A stretch of 6,273 nucleotides of DNA from Marinagarivorans sp. UBA5868 (GTDB lineage: Bacteria; Pseudomonadota; Gammaproteobacteria; Pseudomonadales; Cellvibrionaceae). Position 1 is the stretch's first letter; each line of letters opens with the position of its first letter. The notes under the pieces were generated by a model, which ran no database searches, was not told the origin of the DNA, and was given only the letters and a program-made list of their open reading frames with translations. Shown here piece by piece: positions 1-4,865 of this stretch. Made by a program: the position numbers and the translations under genes. The stretch covers positions 15,384 through 21,656 of the forward strand of contig DJFQ01000112.1 of the NCBI GenBank assembly GCA_002432095.1, in the 5' to 3' direction.

Positions 1-1356
1 ACTGTCGTCGAGCGCCTGCTGGATAAGGCTTTGCTCCAAACCGTTAATGTACTCCTTCAGGTCGATACCATTTTCTGGCAACAGCACCCGGTCACTCAGG
101 CTCACGACGCTAGGGCCAGCAGAAGTGTCTGTTGCTTCCTCCAGAGGAAAATCCTCCTCCACCGGAACGTGGCAATATTTGGCCGGCAAATCCTGTACTC
201 CCACCACTCCGGACGGATGCATGATGGCCATGCGCTCCACCAGATTGGCCAACTCGCGCACATTGCCCGGCCAAGCATGACGGCAGAGGGATAGAATAGC
301 GGCGGAATTAAAACGGATGGAGCCGCGTTTTTCCGATTCCATCCGCGACACAAGCTCATTGATCAGCAAGGGTATATCTTCCGCGCGCTCTTTGAGTGAC
401 GGCATTTCGATCGGAAAAACATTAAGTCGATAATAGAGGTCCTCGCGGAATTCGCCCTTTCCAATCATGGCTTCGAGGTTGCGGTGGGTAGCCGCAATGA
501 TTCGCACATCGGTCTGGAATGTTTTGTTGCCGCCAACCCGCTCAAAAGATTTTTCCTGCAGAACGCGCAGAATTTTAACTTGCATATGCAGCGGCATATC
601 ACCAATTTCATCGAGAAACAGCGTGCCACCTTCGGCCATTTCAAAGCGTCCGGCACGGGAATTGATCGCGCCGGTAAATGCGCCTTTTTCGTGCCCAAAC
701 AATTCGCTCTCCAACAGCTCGGCGGGGATCGCGCCGCAATTCACCGGTACAAAAGGTTTGTCTCGACGCGCAGAGTGATAATGAAGATTGCGTGCGACCA
801 CTTCTTTGCCTGTGCCGGATTCGCCGGCGATCAGTACCGTCACATCTTTATCGGCCACCTGGGACATCATCGCCCGCACCGATTGAATATGGCGGCTGGT
901 GCCCACCAAGCTGCGGAATAAATGAACAGGACGTTTTTCGTGGGATTTTTCTGCCAGACAGAGCGCTTCCTTAAAACGTTGCGCGCGATGCAATGCATCC
1001 ACCAGACAGTTGTACTCCAACGGAAGGCTGAGTCTGGCAATAACTCGCTGACGCAATGAATTCTCGCGATCGGCGCCCGGGTCTGGATAATCCTCCCCTA
1101 ACGTAATAACAGGAATAGTGCCGAAACGCTCGCGTACGATTTTTAGATCCGCCTGGAGATCGCCGCCTTTCAAGTTGTGTCCGAGGATAACCACACCAAT
1201 CTCAGCCGCATGTTGACGCACCGAATCCGGAAACAAGCGCCATTCAGAGAAATCGAGAGTCAGCGCGTTTTCGCTGAGAAAATTTAGGATGACCAGCAGG
1301 TCGTGTCGAATCGTCGAATTGTCTTCCACCAGCAGAATGCGCATGTCATCCAGCAT
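1..1356 (-). CDS. fleQ: Flagellar master regulator FleQ, sigma-54 enhancer-binding AAA+ protein (3' end outside window)
   Basis: FleQ activates sigma-54 (RpoN) promoters of early flagellar genes and, in Pseudomonas, also controls biofilm genes in response to c-di-GMP and the ATPase FleN. The 452 visible residues follow the FleQ plan: an atypical receiver domain (about 5-125), an AAA+ domain with Walker A GESGTGKE (178-185), the sigma-54 contact loop GAFTGA (225-230), Walker [14 protein letters not shown] (243-255), and WPGNVREL (362-369). The receiver has no Asp at the usual phosphorylation site (VVILGHN, 55-61), as in known FleQ. Residues matching the P. aeruginosa c-di-GMP pocket are present, all offset by +4: LFRS (146-149), R189/N190, and E334-x3-R338. 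The frame is still open at base 1 (ending ALDDS), so roughly 40 residues carrying the Fis-type helix-turn-helix are missing compared with the ~490-residue family. The ATG start is preceded by GAGG (1367-1370), 10 bases upstream. The family assignment is very secure. Confidence 0.97.
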   Translation of the reverse strand, partial: MLDDMRILLVEDNSTIRHDLLVILNFLSENALTLDFSEWRLFPDSVRQHAAEIGVVILGHNLKGGDLQADLKIVRERFGTIPVITLGEDYPDPGADRENSLRQRVIARLSLPLEYNCLVDALHRAQRFKEALCLAEKSHEKRPVHLFRSLVGTSRHIQSVRAMMSQVADKDVTVLIAGESGTGKEVVARNLHYHSARRDKPFVPVNCGAIPAELLESELFGHEKGAFTGAINSRAGRFEMAEGGTLFLDEIGDMPLHMQVKILRVLQEKSFERVGGNKTFQTDVRIIAATHRNLEAMIGKGEFREDLYYRLNVFPIEMPSLKERAEDIPLLINELVSRMESEKRGSIRFNSAAILSLCRHAWPGNVRELANLVERMAIMHPSGVVGVQDLPAKYCHVPVEEDFPLEEATDTSAGPSVVSLSDRVLLPENGIDLKEYINGLEQSLIQQALDDS

Positions 1357-1470
1357 TTTTATCTTGCCTCATAGAATCGAAGCGGAAAGCGGCACCCGCC
1401 AACACGTTCTTTTTATCGCGAAGCGCGCCTTATTTTTGACCTTTCCGGCAGCGCTGATTAGCCAAAGTAA

Positions 1471-1499
1471 GTAATAGTCAAAGCTTCGCCAGCGGTCAA
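1471..1499 (-). promoter_or_regulatory. Candidate sigma-70 promoter of fleQ
   Basis: On the minus strand TTGACC (plus 1494-1499) is followed after exactly 17 bases by TATTAC (plus 1471-1476), giving 9 of 12 matches to the sigma-70 consensus. It would start transcription roughly 110 bases before the fleQ ATG. In Pseudomonas fleQ is known to be transcribed by sigma-70 RNA polymerase, so such a promoter is expected here. The score is moderate, and an overlapping TTGACT with poorer spacing also exists, so the exact start is uncertain. Confidence 0.4.
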
Positions 1500-1510
1500 A
1501 TTTCTGGCGA
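1486..1510. repeat. Inverted repeat around the -35 box of the candidate fleQ promoter
   Basis: TCGCCAG (1486-1492) and CTGGCGA (1504-1510) are perfect 7-base inverted arms separated by 11 bases. The -35 hexamer of the candidate fleQ promoter (1494-1499) lies in the space between them. This is the geometry of an operator for a dimeric regulator, or it could form a small RNA hairpin in transcripts arriving from the upstream fliS. No T-run follows on the minus strand, so it does not look like an intrinsic terminator. A 7-base inverted repeat in a region this long can arise by chance. Confidence 0.3.
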
Positions 1511-1594
1511 TCAATGGTGGCAGGAAAAGGAAAGAAGGGCGTGGACGGGTGATTTTGACGTCGACCGGGTCAATCGACGCGAATTGGCCGAGTG

Positions 1595-1999
1595 TTAACC
1601 GAGTTGATCCGGCTGTGCTATCGCATCCCACCCGGATTTTAAGGTTTCCAGTAATGACAAAGATTCGTTGACCGCCGCCAGGTCTTTTTTCAGGCGGGCA
1701 TGCAGCAACCGGCGCTCGATGTATTCGTACAACAAATCCAGATTATGCGGAATGTCTGAGCCGATATTCAGGTCCAGGGAGTCGCGAAGCTCGATAACAA
1801 TATCCACGCTTTTTGCGAGTGCGCGATCGACAGCCGCTCGCTGAATGCGGTCGGCTTCTGGTAATTGCAGTAATTGTTGGGCCAATTGCAGATGGCTCAG
1901 ACCAGCCTCGTATAACAGTTGCACCAGTCGATGGGGAGAAGCAGAAGCCACCTTGGCGTGAAGCTCTACCTCCTGGTAGAGCGAGATTTTTTTAACCAC
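1595..1999 (-). CDS. fliS: FliS-type flagellin export chaperone, third copy
   Basis: FliS proteins bind the C-terminal helices of flagellin in the cytoplasm, prevent early polymerisation and deliver it to the flagellar export gate. The 134-residue helical product carries the family signatures: an N-terminal tyrosine segment (SLYQEV, 6-11), SPHRLVQLLYEAG (21-33), LRDSLDLN (71-78), NLDLLYEY (86-93) and a C-terminal tryptophan helix (LKSGWD, 120-125). The start is GTG, the only usual start codon after the in-frame TAG that ends the upstream fliT-like gene. There is no convincing Shine-Dalgarno sequence before this GTG and the gap from the fliT stop is 15 bases, so translation is probably coupled to fliT. 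The two genes share a reading frame. fleQ follows 238 bases downstream, as fleQ follows the fliS/fleP genes in Pseudomonas. The family call is firm. Which flagellin it serves is unknown. Confidence 0.9.
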   Translation of the reverse strand: MVKKISLYQEVELHAKVASASPHRLVQLLYEAGLSHLQLAQQLLQLPEADRIQRAAVDRALAKSVDIVIELRDSLDLNIGSDIPHNLDLLYEYIERRLLHARLKKDLAAVNESLSLLETLKSGWDAIAQPDQLG

Positions 2000-2014
2000 G
2001 GGTTTACCAGTGAA

Positions 2015-2281
2015 CTAGAGAACAAACTCCGGCCGCAGCCAATTTTCGACGGTGGCCTCAGGCAGAGTGCGCACCATATTGGAATAAAGGGCCAATACTT
2101 TTTCCAACTCACTCACTAACATTTTGTGGTCGCGGGAAGGATCATCAAACGCTTGGTTCAATTGAAATGCCAGTAGCTGGTCCCAGTCCTTCACGGCTTC
2201 CCAGTCAGCGCTGAAAAAAGACTTTTCCATTTCGCGGCGAGTGCGCACAAGAGAAAGATGGGAAACGGGAACGACACTCAT
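2015..2281 (-). CDS. fliT: Small FliT/FleP-like flagellar chaperone
   Basis: This is an 88-residue, mostly helical and charged protein with no signal peptide or membrane segment. Its central pattern (REMEKSFFSADWEAVKDWDQLLAFQLNQ, split here as REMEKSFFSADWE at 16-28 then AVKDWDQLLAF at 29-39) resembles FliT proteins, where a helix is followed by a 'DWe.l..l...R..LL'-type segment. FliT binds the filament cap FliD and, in enterics, the FlhDC regulator. In Pseudomonas the gene in this position, between fliS and fleQ, is called fleP. The ATG has a strong Shine-Dalgarno sequence, AGGAG, 6 bases upstream (plus 2287-2291), and a near-consensus FliA promoter lies just ahead. Sequence similarity alone is weak, as is usual for this fast-evolving family, so the call leans partly on context. 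Confidence 0.7.
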   Translation of the reverse strand: MSVVPVSHLSLVRTRREMEKSFFSADWEAVKDWDQLLAFQLNQAFDDPSRDHKMLVSELEKVLALYSNMVRTLPEATVENWLRPEFVL

Positions 2282-2318
2282 ATTTGACTCCTAACCAGAA
2301 AACAACTTACTTATCCAG

Positions 2319-2345
2319 TTAACGGCGGCGGCCATCAAAACTTGA
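2319..2345 (-). promoter_or_regulatory. FliA (sigma-28) promoter of the fliT-fliS unit
   Basis: Read on the minus strand, TCAAGTTT (plus 2338-2345) is followed by exactly 11 bases and GCCGTTAA (plus 2319-2326). The established FliA consensus is TAAAGTTT-N11-GCCGATAA, so 14 of 16 positions match with ideal spacing. Transcription would begin near 2312, about 30 bases before the fliT ATG, and it lies just downstream of the terminator that closes the preceding fliS unit. This marks fliT and the third fliS as late flagellar genes. Confidence 0.85.
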
Positions 2346-2364
2346 GCGGTTTTCCGGGAGAAAT

Positions 2365-2393
2365 AAAAAAGGCGGAACAAGTCCGCCTTTTTT
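2365..2393 (-). terminator. Strong intrinsic terminator after the second fliS
   Basis: AAAAAAGGCGGA (2365-2376), a 5-base loop and TCCGCCTTTTTT (2382-2393) form a perfect 12-base-pair stem with a GC core and A/T flanks. On the minus strand the hairpin ends in a run of six T residues, 17 bases after the stop codon of the second fliS (2410). The element is symmetrical, so it could also stop transcription coming from the left. It separates the fliS-fliS unit from the FliA promoter of the fliT-fliS unit. Confidence 0.92.
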
Positions 2394-2409
2394 AATCGTG
2401 AACATAAAA

Positions 2410-2811
2410 CTATTCTGCAGTGGCCTGTACCTGGGGCATAGCGCTGAAGTCCATTTGATCCCAACCGGTTTTGATTTCACCAATCAAACCGCGAATTTCC
2501 GTTAAAACTGGTGCAAGTTCACCATAAGATGCCCGGGTAATTTTATCCACCATGTATTCATAAAGCGCATCCAGATTCTCCGCTATTTCCCCGGCCCCCA
2601 TATTCAAGCTGTTGCGCAATCCATTGATAATTGCCACCAGTTTATGGGTGAGAACCTGAAGGTCTGCCTGATGGTTTTGCCGATGCGCTTGCAGGGCCTG
2701 CCCGATACGTTCGAGCGCGCCATCCATTAACAGGGAAATGATTTGATGGGAAGAAATTTCTTCAGTGTGTTCCTGAATAAAAGATGCAGCTTTGGTTTGG
2801 GCAACGGCCAT
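2410..2811 (-). CDS. fliS: Divergent FliS paralogue, second copy
   Basis: The 133-residue product keeps the FliS core pattern: GALERIGQAL (31-40), INGLRNSLNMGAGEIAENLD (62-81), ALYEYM (82-87) and a terminal IKTGWDQM helix (113-120). It has lost the most conserved segment: the usual SPHRLIxMLYEGA reads SSHQIISLLMDGA (20-32). The N-terminal tyrosine position is phenylalanine (SFIQEH, 10-15). A short polar tail (PQVQATAE) extends the C terminus. The ATG has an excellent Shine-Dalgarno sequence, AGGAG, 7 bases upstream. No sigma-28 or sigma-70 promoter was seen in the 120 bases before it, so it is probably cotranscribed with the first fliS, and a strong terminator follows. It may be specialised for another flagellin or another export substrate; that is inference. 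Family membership is well supported, but the exact role is not. Confidence 0.82.
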   Translation of the reverse strand: MAVAQTKAASFIQEHTEEISSHQIISLLMDGALERIGQALQAHRQNHQADLQVLTHKLVAIINGLRNSLNMGAGEIAENLDALYEYMVDKITRASYGELAPVLTEIRGLIGEIKTGWDQMDFSAMPQVQATAE

Positions 2812-2836
2812 GATAGTTCTCCTGAGAGGTGTCGGG

Positions 2837-2854
2837 GCGGCAAAAAATTGCCGC
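2837..2854 (-). promoter_or_regulatory. Small hairpin in the leader of the second fliS
   Basis: GCGGCAA (2837-2843) and TTGCCGC (2848-2854) form a perfect 7-base-pair stem with a 4-base loop (UUUU in the minus-strand RNA). It ends 13 bases upstream of the AGGAG that serves the second fliS. No T-tract follows, so it is not a terminator. It could influence ribosome access or RNA stability in the space between the two fliS genes, or it may have no function. Confidence 0.35.
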
Positions 2855-2896
2855 TGTATTGAGATTCACAGGAGATAATGCAGAGATGGTGCCAAG

Positions 2897-2919
2897 CATC
2901 GGCGGCGGGTCCGCCGATG
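2897..2919 (-). other. GC-rich stem-loop between the first and second fliS
   Basis: CATCGGCGG (2897-2905) and CCGCCGATG (2911-2919) form a perfect 9-base-pair stem with a 5-base loop, starting 12 bases after the stop codon of the first fliS. No run of T follows on the minus strand, so it is not a classical intrinsic terminator. A stable hairpin at this position could protect the 3' end of the upstream message or partly reduce transcription into the second fliS, making the two chaperones unequal in amount. The structure is seen directly; the role is inferred. Confidence 0.5.
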
Positions 2920-2931
2920 GATAATAATGAC

Positions 2932-3309
2932 TTAACCGATTTGTTTCCAGGCGGATCGGAGATCGGCCAAAAGGACCATGGCTTCGTCGAGTTTGCTTGC
3001 ATCATTTTTCATATGCGCGGCGCTAAGCAACCCTTGTACGTAAACGTAAAGATTGTCCAAATTCATCGCAAGGTCGCCGCCGGCATCCGTGTTTAGACTT
3101 TCTCGAAGGCCACCGACGATGCTGACAGCACTGTTGATCTTATTGCCTTTCAATTCAATGTTGCCGAACTCCATCGCGCCCTTGGCCTGCACAATACGTT
3201 CGATAGCGCCTTCGTACAGCATGTCGATCAGCCGGTGGGGCGAAGCAATTTCGACGTTGGCACGATAGTGGACTTTCGCATAAGACTTCAGAGCTGCTTG
3301 GGTATTCAC
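2932..3309 (-). CDS. fliS: Canonical FliS flagellin export chaperone, first copy
   Basis: At 125 residues this is the typical length for FliS and it is the most canonical of the three copies. It has the tyrosine-bearing N terminus (SYAKV, 9-13), SPHRLIDMLYEGA (23-35), QAKGAME (41-47), GLRESLNTDAGGDLAMNLD (67-85), NLYVYV (86-91) and a terminal LRSAW helix. FliS caps the C-terminal end of flagellin and hands it to FlhA in the export gate. The start is GTG, chosen because a GAGAGAGG Shine-Dalgarno region (plus 3316-3323) lies 6 bases upstream and a near-perfect FliA promoter lies about 40 bases upstream. The gene is not preceded by fliD, its usual neighbour. Instead it is divergent from a transporter gene. 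It probably forms an operon with the second fliS, 120 bases downstream. Confidence 0.95.
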   Translation of the reverse strand: MNTQAALKSYAKVHYRANVEIASPHRLIDMLYEGAIERIVQAKGAMEFGNIELKGNKINSAVSIVGGLRESLNTDAGGDLAMNLDNLYVYVQGLLSAAHMKNDASKLDEAMVLLADLRSAWKQIG

Positions 3310-3351
3310 GGGACGCCTCTCTCCGTTGGTGACAATGGTTGGACACTCAGC

Positions 3352-3378
3352 TTATCGGCGGCATAGGCAGCAACTTTA
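3352..3378 (-). promoter_or_regulatory. FliA (sigma-28) promoter of the first fliS unit
   Basis: On the minus strand TAAAGTTG (plus 3371-3378), exactly 11 bases and GCCGATAA (plus 3352-3359) match the FliA consensus TAAAGTTT-N11-GCCGATAA at 15 of 16 positions, including a perfect -10 element. The start would be near 3346, leaving a leader of about 36 bases before the GTG of the first fliS. This places the fliS-fliS unit in the last (flagellin) class of the flagellar cascade, independent of fliD transcription. Confidence 0.92.
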
Positions 3379-3383
3379 ATCAA

Positions 3384-3399
3384 AAATGCAAAAGCATTT
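3384..3399. repeat. AT-rich palindrome between the divergent fliS and transporter genes
   Basis: AAATGC (3384-3389), four A residues and GCATTT (3394-3399) form a short perfect inverted repeat. It lies just upstream of the -35 element of the fliS FliA promoter and 71 bases before the transporter ATG. It could be an operator for a repressor or activator of either gene. TTGACC at 3398-3403 is a possible -35 box for the transporter, but no good -10 follows at normal spacing. The palindrome is short and could be accidental. Confidence 0.25.
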
Positions 3400-3470
3400 G
3401 ACCTGCCGCATGGACCGGCTGGGATGATCTGATAGATTGCCCAAAATGATTGCCGCGGGATAACGCAACG

Positions 3471-4865
3471 ATGCCAACACTGCAGAAAGCCGCTTTATGG
3501 GGTGCGCCGCTCGCGGCATTAGCTCTGTCTCTGGTATTAACTCAGGGCGCCGGCTTGCCTTTCGAGATGGCGGCAACTGCCGCGCTGACCCTTTGGTGCG
3601 CTGTCTGGTGGGTGCTGGAACCTTTGCCCATCCCTGCCACCGCACTGTTGCCGCTATCAGTGCTTCCGTTGCTGGGCATACTCGACACCGGCGATATTGC
3701 TGCCGCCTACGGCGATCCGATGATTCTGCTGTTGATGGGCGGCGCTTTTCTTTCAAAAGGTATGGAGGCCAGCGGCGCCCATCGTCGTATCGCCCTGGGC
3801 TTAATCAACCTGCTGGGCGGAGCCAACGGTCGGCGACTGATTTTTGGTTTTATGCTGGCTGCCGCGTTTCTTTCCATGTGGGTCTCCAACACCGCCACCG
3901 CACTCATGTTGCTGCCAGTCGCACTGGCAGTTGTGGATCGCGCGGAACCTCGCCTCGCTATCCCCCTATTATTGGCCGTCGCTTATGGATGCAGCATTGG
4001 TGGTATGGCGACGCCTATAGGCACACCCCCCAATATTATTTTTCTAAAAGTCTATGGTGACGTCAGCGGCGAAACCATCAGTTTTGTCCGCTGGGTCATC
4101 CAGATATTTCCCGCCATGGTGGTCTTTCTCGCCATTGCGGGCTGGTGGCTCAGCCGTGGTCTCGGCGCCATCACGCCGGTAGTACTTCCGGCGACCGGTC
4201 CCTGGCAAGTCGCGGAAAAGCGCGTATTAACGGTATTTGCCTTGACGGCGCTCGCCTGGATGACCATGGAGGAACCTTTCGGCGGTTGGCAGCGGTGGCT
4301 GCATGTGGAGAACGCAAACTACGGCTCGGTAGCGCTGCTCGGTGCCCTGAGCTTGTTTTTGATCCCCGCTGGGCGGCCGGGCGAGCGATTGCTGAACTGG
4401 GAAATGGCCAAACAAATCGAATGGGGTGTGCTGCTGTTGTTTGCCGGCGGCATTGCATTAGCCAAAGCGTTCGTTACTTCCGGCCTCAGCGATGCGATAG
4501 GCCAACAATTGGCTGGGCTCACGCAGCTTCCACTCTGGCTCACTATTTTGCTGATCTGTCTCTGTGTCACCTTTCTCACCGAAGTTACCAGCAATACCGC
4601 CACCACCACCTTGCTGATGCCGATTCTCGCCGCCACCGCAGTAGCGTCGAGAATCGATCCCCTCACATTAATGCTTCCGGCGGCGCTCAGCGCAAGCTGC
4701 GCGTTTATGTTGCCAGTGGCAACGCCCCCAAATGCCATCATATTTGCTTCGGGAAAAATCAAAGTTCAGGAGATGGCAAGGACGGGGCTGGTTGTGAATT
4801 TGGTGGGCGCGATGCTGATCACTACTCTGACAATGACTCTGCACGCGCTGGCCACAACCAGTTAA
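3471..4865 (+). CDS. DASS/SLC13 family sodium-coupled anion (dicarboxylate-type) symporter
   Basis: This is an inner-membrane carrier that takes up anions such as C4-dicarboxylates, citrate or sulfate with sodium. The 464-residue protein is hydrophobic throughout, with roughly 11-13 membrane segments, close to the length of the structurally known Vibrio cholerae VcINDY. It has the two diagnostic half-repeats: SNTATALMLLP (139-149) with TPIGTPPNI (181-189), and SNTATTTLLMP (374-384) with VATPPNAIIF (416-425). In this family the two SNT motifs and the following loops form the substrate and sodium sites, so the key residues are intact. The ATG at 3471 fits the usual N terminus. An in-frame TTG at 3450 would add seven polar residues, and neither has a strong Shine-Dalgarno sequence (GGGA at 3457-3460 is the best). 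The intact SNT motifs fit a dicarboxylate carrier, but the substrate cannot be fixed from sequence. The last 44 bases overlap the convergent symporter gene. Confidence 0.93.
   Translation: MPTLQKAALWGAPLAALALSLVLTQGAGLPFEMAATAALTLWCAVWWVLEPLPIPATALLPLSVLPLLGILDTGDIAAAYGDPMILLLMGGAFLSKGMEASGAHRRIALGLINLLGGANGRRLIFGFMLAAAFLSMWVSNTATALMLLPVALAVVDRAEPRLAIPLLLAVAYGCSIGGMATPIGTPPNIIFLKVYGDVSGETISFVRWVIQIFPAMVVFLAIAGWWLSRGLGAITPVVLPATGPWQVAEKRVLTVFALTALAWMTMEEPFGGWQRWLHVENANYGSVALLGALSLFLIPAGRPGERLLNWEMAKQIEWGVLLLFAGGIALAKAFVTSGLSDAIGQQLAGLTQLPLWLTILLICLCVTFLTEVTSNTATTTLLMPILAATAVASRIDPLTLMLPAALSASCAFMLPVATPPNAIIFASGKIKVQEMARTGLVVNLVGAMLITTLTMTLHALATTS

Noticed and set aside
484..921. Open frame of 145 codons antisense to fleQ
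   Set aside because: It is fully antisense to the conserved AAA+ domain of FleQ. The residues are imposed by the Walker and GAFTGA codons, and no family similarity is seen.
1555..1573. TTGAC/GTCAA inverted repeat downstream of the third fliS as a terminator
   Set aside because: The stem is only 5 base pairs with a 9-base loop and no T-run follows on the minus strand.
1357..1594. Sigma-54 (-24/-12) promoter or CRP/Vfr site before fleQ
   Set aside because: TGGC-like starts were seen on the minus strand, but none has the required GG-N10-GC spacing, and no TGTGA-N6-TCACA palindrome was found.
2870..3096. AGGAG followed by ATG (2878) opening a 72-codon plus-strand frame
   Set aside because: The Shine-Dalgarno-like motif is only 3 bases from the ATG and the frame runs antisense through fliS. 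The product has no recognisable features.
3497..4060. Open frame of 187 codons on the plus strand inside the DASS gene
   Set aside because: It is an alternative frame of the same transporter, has Arg/His-rich composition, and has no ribosome binding site or recognisable family.
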